A stretch of DNA of 64,000 nt from Marinarcus sediminis. GTDB lineage: Bacteria > Campylobacterota > Campylobacteria > Campylobacterales > Arcobacteraceae. The stretch covers positions 2,046,001-2,110,000 of the forward strand of contig NZ_CP182357.1 in NCBI RefSeq assembly GCF_048571275.1, given 5' to 3'. Shown one piece after another: positions 43,820 to 51,860 of the stretch; within the stretch, counting starts at the first letter, position 1; each line of letters opens with the position of its first letter. The notes below the pieces were generated by a model. The model ran no database searches, had not been told where the DNA came from, and was given only the letters and a program-made list of their open reading frames with translations. The translations under genes were made by a program, and so were the position numbers.

Positions 43820-44665
43820 ATGGATAAAACTGCTCTTTTACATGAAAAAGTCAAGAAGTTACTTTATAGTTTGACTGGGATTACCCTTTCGAACAATAAA
43901 GATGTAATGATTTCTAATCGTTTATACAAACTTCAAAGAGATACAAAATTTCACGGAAATTTAGATGATTTACTTGAAAAAGTAGAAGAGGGTGAGTTTG
44001 TAAATGAGTTTATTAACTCATTTACTACCAATAAAACACATTTTTTTAGGGAAGAGTTTCATTTTGAGGATTTAAAAGCAAGAGTTATCCCTGAAATTTT
44101 GGCCAACAATTCGTCTGCAGAGATTAAAATGTATTGCTCTGCTTCTTCAACAGGAGAAGAGCCTTACTCAATGGCAATGACAATCAAAGAAGCAGAAGAG
44201 GAGCTTCACCGTACAATAAATGCATCAATTATTGCAACAGATATTGATACAAATGTGCTGCAATATGCTGCTAATGGTGTTTACAGATACTCAAAAAGTT
44301 CTAAAGAGTTTCCCTCTTGGATTAAGCCACAAAAATATTTCAAAAAACGTGTTGAACAAAATATTGGTTCTGAAGAGATACTGATTAAAGTCAAAGATGA
44401 ATTGAAAAAAATGATTACATTTCAAGAGATGAATCTTAATGACGAACGTTATCCTTTTAGAGAGAACCAGTTTGATGTTATTTTTTGTAGAAATGTGTTG
44501 ATCTATTTTTCAGCTGAAGATCAAAACCGTATTTTAAAAAAATTGTTCAAACACTTAAAAATTGGTGGAACATTATATATTGGACACTCTGAAAATCCAC
44601 ATGATTTGATTAATTATGTTAAAAAAGCGGCTCAAAATACTTTTGTGAAGTTAAAGGAAATATAA
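43820..44665 (+). CDS. cheR: Chemotaxis methyltransferase CheR
   Basis: 281 residues. Methylates glutamates of chemoreceptors using S-adenosylmethionine. Helical N-terminal domain (to ~80; TTNKTHFFREEFHFE), then the methyltransferase domain with the SAM loop YCSASSTGEEPYSMAM, the ATDID acidic loop and DVIFCRNVLIYF. Length normal. Starts 3 bases after cheA. Confidence 0.95.
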   Translation: MDKTALLHEKVKKLLYSLTGITLSNNKDVMISNRLYKLQRDTKFHGNLDDLLEKVEEGEFVNEFINSFTTNKTHFFREEFHFEDLKARVIPEILANNSSAEIKMYCSASSTGEEPYSMAMTIKEAEEELHRTINASIIATDIDTNVLQYAANGVYRYSKSSKEFPSWIKPQKYFKKRVEQNIGSEEILIKVKDELKKMITFQEMNLNDERYPFRENQFDVIFCRNVLIYFSAEDQNRILKKLFKHLKIGGTLYIGHSENPHDLINYVKKAAQNTFVKLKEI

Positions 44666-44667
44666 GC

Positions 44668-45348
44668 TTGATTATAATTGGACATAAAGATGGTAGAATT
44701 GAAAAAGCATCTAATGTAAATTTTACACAAAAAATCAAAGGTTATAACGCACATACCATTATTGGTGGAGAATTTGCAGTGAGTAAAGATGAAGAAGAGA
44801 TTGCTTTTAAAACATTGCTTGGTTCTTGTGTTGCAATCATGTTTTATGATAAGGTAAAAAAAATCAAAGGGATGAATCACTTTTTACTTCCAACGACAAC
44901 CAATTCAAATGAAGATATGAAATATGGTCTTTATTCGGTTGAAGCGATGCTCAATGAGATGTATAAATTGGGATGCAGAAAAGAGAATATGAGTGCAAAA
45001 ATCTCAGGTGGTGCAGATATTATGCAACTTAATATGTCCGCTATTGCATCAATAGGGCACAGAAATGTTGAATTTGCAAAGGATTTTTGTGCTGCGGAAG
45101 GATTTAAAATTGTTTCTGAGCACACAAGAGGGGAGAGAGGAAGATTAATTTTATTAACAAGTGATTTTCAAACTTTTATTAAAGTAACAGAAAAATCTGA
45201 TACAAATGCAAAAATTCTTGGTGATGAGAGAAAACTTCAAAGAGAAATTACAAACGAACCGGTTATCAAAGAGTATGTTGGTGGAGTTGATTTATTTGAC
45301 AATAATAAACATAAAGCCGACCCTCAAATGGAAATTGAACTATTTTAA
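44668..45348 (+). CDS. cheD: Chemoreceptor glutamine deamidase CheD
   Basis: 226 residues. Deamidates or binds receptors; catalytic Cys54 in LLGSCVAIMFYDK and His71 in GMNHFLLP. Then CRKENMSAKISGGADIM and SEHTRGERGRLILL as in the family. About 60 residues longer than Thermotoga CheD, with a 35-residue N-terminal and a ~55-residue C-terminal extension. TTG start at 44668, 2 bases after cheR, with GGAAA 6-7 bases upstream inside cheR. Confidence 0.92.
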   Translation: MIIIGHKDGRIEKASNVNFTQKIKGYNAHTIIGGEFAVSKDEEEIAFKTLLGSCVAIMFYDKVKKIKGMNHFLLPTTTNSNEDMKYGLYSVEAMLNEMYKLGCRKENMSAKISGGADIMQLNMSAIASIGHRNVEFAKDFCAAEGFKIVSEHTRGERGRLILLTSDFQTFIKVTEKSDTNAKILGDERKLQREITNEPVIKEYVGGVDLFDNNKHKADPQMEIELF

Positions 45349-45356
45349 GGTAGAAA

Positions 45357-46451
45357 ATGTATACAGTAATAGTAATCGATGATTCCTCTTCAATGAGAAG
45401 AATTTTAAAAGATATGATAAATAACATTGATGACTTTGAGGTTATAGCTGAAGCTGTGGATGCTTTTGATGCCAGAGAAAAAATAAAAAAATATGAACCC
45501 GATTTGGTGACGATTGATATTAATATGCCCAAAATGGATGGAGTAGTATTTTTAAGAAATCTTATGCGTCTTCATGCTATGCCTGCTGTGGTTATTTCTG
45601 GTGAGAGTGTACGTGGCAATGATATTTTTGATGATGGAGCAGTAGGATTTATTCCAAAACCAGATAATCATGAAAGTATGGTCTCTTTTGGAAACAGAAT
45701 TAAAGAGACCCTAATGAATCTGACCTTTCTTTTAAAACGATATACACTTAAAAAACCACCAGCACAAGTTCAAGTAGAAACCAGATATTCTAAACAAAAT
45801 GCAGATAATCACGGCATAGAAAAAAAAGTTCACCCTGATGAAGTATTGAAAAAACTGCCGGCAACGTTTCCTGGTAAAAAAGTGATTGCCATTGGTTCTT
45901 CTACGGGTGGGGTGGATGCGTTATTGCAAGTTTTTATGAAATTAGAACCTAATTTACCACCTATTTTAATGACACAACATATTCCCTATGGGTTTTCAAA
46001 TTCGTTTGCTCAAAGATTAAATACACATTCAAAACTCAATGTTTATGAAGCAAAAGATGGCATGATTCTTGAAAACTCTTCTGCGTATTTGGCACCTGGA
46101 AACATGCACATGACCATAGAAAAGGCAGGGAATGAGTATCGTATTAAACTTTTAGATATGGTAAAAGTGAGTCGACATAAACCCAGCGTTGATATTCTAT
46201 TCAGAAGTGTTAATAATGTTGTTGGTGGTGGTGCCATGGCTGTTATAATGACAGGCATGGGCGATGATGGCAGCATTTGTATGAAAGAGTTATATGATAA
46301 TGGTGCGTATACCATTGCTCAAGATGAAGCCAGTTGTATTGTATTTGGTATGCCTGCAAAAGCCATAGAGGCAGGGGCAATTAAAGATGTTGTCTCTCTT
46401 GATGATATTGCTGAATATATTATGGATTTTTCAAGAGGAAAAAGAAAATAG
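45357..46451 (+). CDS. cheB: Chemotaxis methylesterase CheB
   Basis: 364 residues. N-terminal receiver domain (VIDDSSSM, Asp in LVTIDINMPKMDG) and a C-terminal methylesterase with the triad Ser in IGSSTGGVDALL, His in TQHIPYGFS and Asp in MTGMGDDGS. Phosphorylation by CheA would activate it, reversing CheR methylation. A strict full-length CheB; in Campylobacter jejuni CheB lacks the receiver, as I recall, so this differs. Ends in a hairpin convergent with xerH. Confidence 0.95.
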   Translation: MYTVIVIDDSSSMRRILKDMINNIDDFEVIAEAVDAFDAREKIKKYEPDLVTIDINMPKMDGVVFLRNLMRLHAMPAVVISGESVRGNDIFDDGAVGFIPKPDNHESMVSFGNRIKETLMNLTFLLKRYTLKKPPAQVQVETRYSKQNADNHGIEKKVHPDEVLKKLPATFPGKKVIAIGSSTGGVDALLQVFMKLEPNLPPILMTQHIPYGFSNSFAQRLNTHSKLNVYEAKDGMILENSSAYLAPGNMHMTIEKAGNEYRIKLLDMVKVSRHKPSVDILFRSVNNVVGGGAMAVIMTGMGDDGSICMKELYDNGAYTIAQDEASCIVFGMPAKAIEAGAIKDVVSLDDIAEYIMDFSRGKRK

Positions 46452-46472
46452 ATTTTCAAATAAATCTATTTT
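46445..46472. terminator. Bidirectional terminator between cheB and xerH
   Basis: AAAATAGATTT and AAATCTATTTT: a perfect 11-bp stem with a 6-base loop, covering both stop codons of the convergent genes. T-runs form on both strands. Confidence 0.75.
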
Positions 46473-47530
46473 GCAAAATCATCCATAACAGACGTTGCCG
46501 CTTTTAATCTCTCTTTATCAAAGTGTGTATAAATTCTTGAAGTGTTTAAATCGGCATGTCCCAATGCTTCTTGTACCAAAATGAGATCATGGTTTTTTTG
46601 ATAAAGTCTGGTAGCAAATGTATGTCTGAGCATATGCGCACCATTTTTCTCTTTTCTGATTCCTGCATATAAGAGTATTTTATCCATAATATACGAGACA
46701 TAGGGTTGAGTAAGCCTTTTTTGTGTACGTGAGCAGAACAGTAGGGGGGTTGAACCTTTTATATCAAGCCATTCGTTCATATCCTTTTGGATATAGGTGC
46801 TTTTTATCATAGCAATTCTTTGTTTATTCCCTTTTCCACTGATTCTGAAAATATGAAAACCATCTTCTTTCACAATATCTTTGACTTGAATATCTAAAGC
46901 TTCACTGACCCTCATGCCTGTGTATAAAATGAGTTTAATTAAAAGCCTGTTTTTTGCTTGTGCATACTCTTTAAATGGAGTCTCTTCAATGGCATTTAGA
47001 AATCGTTCAATCTCTTCATCGTGCATATATGTAGGGAGTTTTTGTCCTTTGTTTCCACCCAAACCACCCCAATTTTTAAGCTCCATTCTGTAGATAAATG
47101 ATTTCCCTTCATCATCTTCATTTTGTTTATCAATGTATTTAAAAAAAGACAGAACAACCATTCTATAGTTCTTTTTTGTTGCATCTGAGAGTCCAGAAGT
47201 GTAAGTGGCCAAAAAATCAATAATGGTCTCTTCATCAATCTCTTTCATGGATGCAAAACCCAAAGATTGAAGTTGTTCGTACAACTTTTCTAAAGGATTA
47301 ATATAGGTATTGATTCCAATTAAGCCACATTGTCTGGCTTCTTTTGAGAGTTTTTTTAACTCATTGATGTTTTTAACACCTTTATTGAGTTTTTGGATAA
47401 TGGCATTAAATTCATTTTTATCTTTTACATTTCTATTTGAAAGTGTGGTAAGTTTGAGTTTAATAAAACGTTCCATCCAAAACAGAAGTGTTTGATCAAA
47501 AGAAGTTAAGAAGTCAATGGGATAGCGCAT
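46466..47530 (-). CDS. xerH: XerH-type tyrosine recombinase
   Basis: 354 residues. A ~90-residue N-terminal extension, a SAM-like DNA-binding part (IIDFLATYTSGLSDATKKNY) and the catalytic domain: Arg in LYTGMRVSEAL, Lys in SGKGNKQR, HMLRHTFATR, LGHADLNTSRIYTH with the nucleophile Tyr. Length and the single-copy form fit the epsilon XerH that replaces XerC/XerD in chromosome dimer resolution, driven by FtsK (27649). A dif-like palindrome lies 31 bases upstream of the ATG. Confidence 0.9.
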   Translation of the reverse strand: MRYPIDFLTSFDQTLLFWMERFIKLKLTTLSNRNVKDKNEFNAIIQKLNKGVKNINELKKLSKEARQCGLIGINTYINPLEKLYEQLQSLGFASMKEIDEETIIDFLATYTSGLSDATKKNYRMVVLSFFKYIDKQNEDDEGKSFIYRMELKNWGGLGGNKGQKLPTYMHDEEIERFLNAIEETPFKEYAQAKNRLLIKLILYTGMRVSEALDIQVKDIVKEDGFHIFRISGKGNKQRIAMIKSTYIQKDMNEWLDIKGSTPLLFCSRTQKRLTQPYVSYIMDKILLYAGIRKEKNGAHMLRHTFATRLYQKNHDLILVQEALGHADLNTSRIYTHFDKERLKAATSVMDDFAK

Positions 47531-47560
47531 ATAAGATAACCCTTTAGTTTGTTTATTCTA

Positions 47561-47588
47561 ATTAGTGAAAACATTAATTTTCACAGTT
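47561..47588. other. difH: Candidate difH recombination site
   Basis: GTGAAAA (47565-47571) and TTTTCAC (47578-47584) form a perfect inverted repeat around a 6-base centre CATTAA. Taking 11-base arms gives a 28-bp site with the geometry of a dif site. It is intergenic beside xerH, where the site lies in several relatives as I recall. Gene strand changes from mainly + to - here. Confidence 0.6.
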
Positions 47589-47604
47589 TTATGGATTGAG
47601 ACTC

Positions 47605-47880
47605 TTACCACAGAGAACCTGTCTCAAACTCATCATAAGAGACTTCAATCTCCAGATAAATGTCTTCGTTGTAATCTGTATATAACGTGTACTCACCTAC
47701 TGTGATAAAATTTTCAACCTCTTTTTTATTTAAATACAAATCATCACAACTTGTACTCATATCACTTAAATAGTATTCAACCATTGAAGGCGCCATGCCA
47801 TTAATGGCATCTTCAAGTGAACTGAAATTCTCTACGTTAAAAGTTGAAAAAAGTAACGTTTTATTGAGTTTTGTAATCAT
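47605..47880 (-). CDS. Small acidic protein, unknown
   Basis: 91 residues, acidic, no signal or membrane segment. MITKLNKTLLFSTFNVENFS and a patch of Tyr/Asp/Glu in the second half (YTLYTDYNEDIYLEIEVSYD). No recognised family. Nine bases after the coiled-coil gene upstream on the same strand, so part of its operon. Ends close to the dif-like site. Confidence 0.65.
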   Translation of the reverse strand: MITKLNKTLLFSTFNVENFSSLEDAINGMAPSMVEYYLSDMSTSCDDLYLNKKEVENFITVGEYTLYTDYNEDIYLEIEVSYDEFETGSLW

Positions 47881-47889
47881 TAAAGAGGG

Positions 47890-48351
47890 TTATTTGTTCC
47901 CAAAACCATTTAACAGTGAAGCCATTCTGTTAAGATCCAGTTTTCCATCATCCCCTGTTTTCTCAAAATCACTGTTGGTTGATTTATCCTCTTTCATGAC
48001 TTCGATGTTAGATATTGTATTATTATTTACAGGATTAACTTTATTCTCAAAGATTTCACTCTGTTTGGTTTCTATTTTATCGTATACTGATGTTTTAGAG
48101 GTATGTCCCAATAAAGACTCAATTTTCCCCAGCATTGAGTTGATATTGGTGTTTTGTTGTTGGTTAGAGTTTTCAAAGTTGCTGATATCTTCTTCTAGGT
48201 TCTCTTTCTCTTTAATAAGGCTATTTTTTTCAAGCGTTAACTTCTCAACTTGATTATTTAATACATTGTTCTCTTCTTGCAATTTTTCATATGCTTTAAT
48301 TAAAGTTGAAAGAGCTTCATTTAATTTTGCTATTGTTTCGCTGTTATTCAT
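47890..48351 (-). CDS. Coiled-coil protein, unknown
   Basis: 153 residues. Residues 1-60 form a clear coiled coil with Leu and Ile heptads (KLNEALSTLIKAYEKLQEEN, then EKLTLEKNSLIKEKENLEE), followed by a polar Asn/Ser/Lys-rich tail and a final LDLNRMASLLNGFGNK that looks like a short binding motif. The size and short coiled coil recall ZapB-like division proteins, but there is no proof. Co-directional with the small acidic gene downstream. Confidence 0.65.
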   Translation of the reverse strand: MNNSETIAKLNEALSTLIKAYEKLQEENNVLNNQVEKLTLEKNSLIKEKENLEEDISNFENSNQQQNTNINSMLGKIESLLGHTSKTSVYDKIETKQSEIFENKVNPVNNNTISNIEVMKEDKSTNSDFEKTGDDGKLDLNRMASLLNGFGNK

Positions 48352-48403
48352 CTATATCCCTTATATAAAATTTAAAATTTATTAAACCGTATTATTGCAA
48401 AAT

Positions 48404-50365
48404 TTAACTGATAATATCATCAATTTTAAGCAAAGAGTCCACAGTTGGTTTTCTATTTGCAAATTCAAAGAATAATTGTTCCATATCCGCAGAACCACCC
48501 TTTTGTAGAATGGATTCTTTATATTTTAAAGCCAGTTCTTTATTGAAAACATTTGATTCTAAAAAGAGATAAAAGGCATCGGCACTTAAGACTTCTGCCC
48601 ATTTATAACTGTAGTACCCTGCACTGTAACCTCCTGAAAATATGTGTGAAAATCCATTTTGAAATTTGTTATATTTAGGTGGAATAATCGCTGAAATATC
48701 TTCTCTGATTTCATCTAAAAGTGTTTGTACTTCATCTTCTGAATAGAGTTTTTGATAGAGTTTAAAGTCAAAAAGTGCAAATTCAAGTTGTCTCATCATG
48801 GCCAATGATGATTGAAAATTTTTTGCTTTTATGATTTTATCAATGGCTTCATCGCTTAAAATTTCTTTTGTTTTATAGTGTTTTGCAAAGAGTTTTAATA
48901 CCTCTTTATCATAAGCAAAATACTCCAAAAATTGTGATGGAAATTCAACCGTGTCCCAAGCAACACCAGAAATTCCACTGATAAATGGCTCTGAAACTTT
49001 GCTTAATAAATGGTGTAATGCATGCCCCATTTCGTGAAATAATGTGACAACATCATCGTGTCTTAATAGCGATGGTGTGTTGCCTTTTGAGGGAGGGAAA
49101 TTGCAAACAATAAATGCTGTTGCAAGATGTTCTTTGTTATGTGAATCAATATAATGAGTGTGCCAATTGTTCATCCAAGCACCCCCTTTTTTATCTTTTC
49201 TGCTCTCTAAATCAATGTAAATTCGAGAACTTATTTTGCCCTTTTCATAAATATCAAAGACTTGAACTTTTTCATCCCAAGTCACAGCAGAGCTTTTTTT
49301 AAACTCAATATCAAAGGTTTTATTGAGAAAATCAAAAAAACCATCCAGCACAGAATTTTGTTCAAAATAGGGTCTGTAGTACTCTTGATCAATGTCATAT
49401 TTCTCTTTTTTTAATTTCTCACTGTAGTATGAAACATCGTAACTTTCTATCTTTTTTATGCCATCTTTTGAAGCCAATACTTGCAGCTCTTCAACCTCTT
49501 TTTTTGCTTTGTCTTTACCTTTTTTTGCCAGTTCATAAAGGAACTCTATGACTTCATTTTCACTCTTTGCCATCTTTGTTGAGAGTGAATATTGAGCATA
49601 GTTTTTAAAGCCTAAAATGTTGGCTTTCTCTTGTTTTAATTTTAAGATTTCATTTATTATTTTTTCATTTTCTGGTGATCTTGTTGTATAAGCTTTATAG
49701 ATATTTTCTCTTAATTTTCTGTTGCTTCCATAGGTCATATAAGCAATATAAGAGGGCATTTGAAGTGTAAATTTATACACAGTTTTGCCCTCTTCTTCTC
49801 CTTTGGCTAACTCTAAATCACTTGCTGGAATCTCTTTGACATCATCAAAATTTTCTGTAGTCATTTCAAATGAATTTGTTGCGTCTAAAAGATTTTGAGA
49901 GAATTTATTGCTTAACTCGCTCAAACGTAAACTGATCTGTTTTAGACGTTTTTTATTTTTTTCATCAAGTCCACAACCCCCCAATTTAAAATCTCGAATC
50001 TCATTTTTTACTACTTTATTTTGTATACTATTTAAAGTACTTTTATTATTAGATTGTATATCAATAAAAGAGGTATAAATATGTTCATTTTGTGCTATGT
50101 CAGTTTCATATGCTGAGAGCAACGGAATGATCTCTTCTTGCACTTTTTGTGTCAATTTTGTATTCTTTACTGAATCAATATGAAACAGTGGCGTAACATA
50201 CTCACTCACCTCTTCCGCAATTTCTTGATACGGTTTTACAAAGTTATCGTAGCTTTTATTTTCAATAAGCAAAAGTTTGTCAATTGCTGCCCTGCTCTTT
50301 TGCAGTTTTTCTTCCAGTATAGTTTTACTCTGTTTTAAATTTTCAATATTAAATTCTTTAAACAT
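48404..50365 (-). CDS. M3 family oligopeptidase (PrlC/OpdA-like)
   Basis: 653-residue cytoplasmic zinc endopeptidase that trims peptides. Zinc motif in LFHEMGHALHHLLS (His-Glu-x-x-His), third ligand Glu in WDTVEFPSQFLEYFAYD; long helical N-terminal part typical of the thimet family, and a FSHIFSGGYSAGYYSYKWAE substrate-binding region. Length fits (680 in E. coli OpdA). It is followed 52 bases later by the coiled-coil gene; the start ATG has AAAGGAAA upstream. Whether its cellular role is signal-peptide clearing as in E. coli is inference. Confidence 0.92.
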   Translation of the reverse strand: MFKEFNIENLKQSKTILEEKLQKSRAAIDKLLLIENKSYDNFVKPYQEIAEEVSEYVTPLFHIDSVKNTKLTQKVQEEIIPLLSAYETDIAQNEHIYTSFIDIQSNNKSTLNSIQNKVVKNEIRDFKLGGCGLDEKNKKRLKQISLRLSELSNKFSQNLLDATNSFEMTTENFDDVKEIPASDLELAKGEEEGKTVYKFTLQMPSYIAYMTYGSNRKLRENIYKAYTTRSPENEKIINEILKLKQEKANILGFKNYAQYSLSTKMAKSENEVIEFLYELAKKGKDKAKKEVEELQVLASKDGIKKIESYDVSYYSEKLKKEKYDIDQEYYRPYFEQNSVLDGFFDFLNKTFDIEFKKSSAVTWDEKVQVFDIYEKGKISSRIYIDLESRKDKKGGAWMNNWHTHYIDSHNKEHLATAFIVCNFPPSKGNTPSLLRHDDVVTLFHEMGHALHHLLSKVSEPFISGISGVAWDTVEFPSQFLEYFAYDKEVLKLFAKHYKTKEILSDEAIDKIIKAKNFQSSLAMMRQLEFALFDFKLYQKLYSEDEVQTLLDEIREDISAIIPPKYNKFQNGFSHIFSGGYSAGYYSYKWAEVLSADAFYLFLESNVFNKELALKYKESILQKGGSADMEQLFFEFANRKPTVDSLLKIDDIIS

Positions 50366-50450
50366 CTCTTTTCCTTTGTGAGTTTTTACTCTATTTCTTT
50401 TTATCTTTTATTCTTTTGTAAAAAATTATTTTTTATAAATAATTGTGATT

Positions 50451-51275
50451 TTAGTGCTTAAATTCAACACTAAAACCTCTGTCAAATTTTGCATAATCTT
50501 GGTAAAATTCTACACTTTTTGTATTAAATTTTTTTAAATATTCACTCAAAGATTTTTTTTGATCATAGCCCATTTCACACAATAAATAACGTACCTTTTT
50601 TTCATACGATTTGTCAATAATTTTCTTTAATAATTCATCTCCAAACTCTCCTGAAAAAAGTGCATTTTCAGGTTCATATTTTACATTTGAAGGCAAAATA
50701 TAATTGCTTGCAATATAGGGCGGATTTGAAATACACATTAAAAAATCACCCGTAACATTTTCAAATAAATCACTTTTTATAAAAGAGATTTTGTTTTCTA
50801 CTTTGTGCTTTTTTGCATTTTCTTTTGCTAAGGAAATTGCTTTTTCGTTAATATCCACACCAACAATTTCAACATCCTCAAGAAGGAGTGCAAGCATACA
50901 ACTTATGATTCCACTTCCTATACCAATTTCTAAAATTCTTTTTTTACCTTTAATCTCTTTTAAAATATTATAGGCATTTTCAACAAGCAATTCTGTCTCT
51001 GGTCGAGGAATCAAAACGCCCTCTTTTATATGAAATGTTTCACCGTAAAATGAGACTTTTTCAATGAGGTATTCTAAGGGAAAATGTGTGGCTCTTTTTT
51101 TCACCAATTGTGCCAGTTCTTTTTCAAATTCAAATTCATTTTTAAAATTTAAATGCAGCCAAATAACATTTTTATTCAATAAATGCAGCATCAATATTTC
51201 AACTTCTTTTGCTGGAATATGTGTTACCTCATTTAACTCTTTCGCATATTTTTTTATTGTATCTTGAATGGTCAT
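50451..51275 (-). CDS. prmC: Release factor glutamine methyltransferase PrmC
   Basis: 274 residues. Methylates the Gln of the GGQ motif in release factors RF1/RF2. N-terminal helical domain (to ~80), then LIPRPETELLVE, the SAM loop ILEIGIGSGIISCM, VGVDIN, and the catalytic SNPPYIASN, ending in QDYAKFDRGFSVE. Length normal. It precedes the M3 peptidase on the same strand, 85 bases apart. The upstream 130 bases up to the lipoprotein are divergent and AT-rich. Confidence 0.95.
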   Translation of the reverse strand: MTIQDTIKKYAKELNEVTHIPAKEVEILMLHLLNKNVIWLHLNFKNEFEFEKELAQLVKKRATHFPLEYLIEKVSFYGETFHIKEGVLIPRPETELLVENAYNILKEIKGKKRILEIGIGSGIISCMLALLLEDVEIVGVDINEKAISLAKENAKKHKVENKISFIKSDLFENVTGDFLMCISNPPYIASNYILPSNVKYEPENALFSGEFGDELLKKIIDKSYEKKVRYLLCEMGYDQKKSLSEYLKKFNTKSVEFYQDYAKFDRGFSVEFKH

Positions 51276-51452
51276 ATTTTTTTTGTTTACCTTTTTTATT
51301 AAAAGCGGTTATTATATTATATTTTATATTTTTTTAGTCTTTATATAATCGTACCTCGTTTTTTGTTTATAAAAAAAACGGGAACTTTAAATTGATTTTT
51401 CTCTAAGATGCTTTATACTAAAATCGAATCAAATTTAGAAAAAGAGAGTTGT

Positions 51453-51743
51453 ATGAAAACAGTTTTATCTATCATGAGTGTAATACTTTTATTAAGTGGA
51501 TGTGGAGACTCTCAAGGCTCTTTAAATGAAGAGTGGACCTCTTTTATTTATCCCAGCAAAGATAACTTCAAAAGAAGCATGGAGTACAGTAAGTTTAAAA
51601 CAATCAATGAGTGCAAAATAGCATCTCTTGAAAAGTTAAAATCATTGCAACTTGAAAATGATGGTTTTTTTGAGTGTGGATTGAATTGTGTTTTTAATGA
51701 TGGTATGAAAACTTTGGTTTGTGAAAGAGTGGTTAAGCAATAA
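51453..51743 (+). CDS. Small lipoprotein, unknown
   Basis: 96 residues from ATG at 51453, which has AGAGAG 4 bases upstream; the frame opens 15 codons earlier without a binding site. Signal peptide ending in the lipobox LLLSGC, with Cys at 17. The mature part has four Cys (INECKIA, FFECGLNC, TLVCERV), probably two disulfides, so a small periplasmic fold. Family unknown. It is monocistronic and between divergent prmC and the ABC exporter. Confidence 0.7.
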   Translation: MKTVLSIMSVILLLSGCGDSQGSLNEEWTSFIYPSKDNFKRSMEYSKFKTINECKIASLEKLKSLQLENDGFFECGLNCVFNDGMKTLVCERVVKQ

Positions 51744-51860
51744 TTTTTTGTATCTTTTAAAACTGTATAGGTCTTATGAGAAAATTATCTCTCAATCCCT
51801 TTTCTTGAACTATATTGAAAATAATATCTATTACACGTAAGATAAATTGTATCGATTTAT

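Noticed and set aside
47795..48253. 152-residue Ser/Leu-rich frame on the + strand
   Set aside because: It is the antisense of the coiled-coil gene; its composition is what antisense of a Lys/Glu helix gives.
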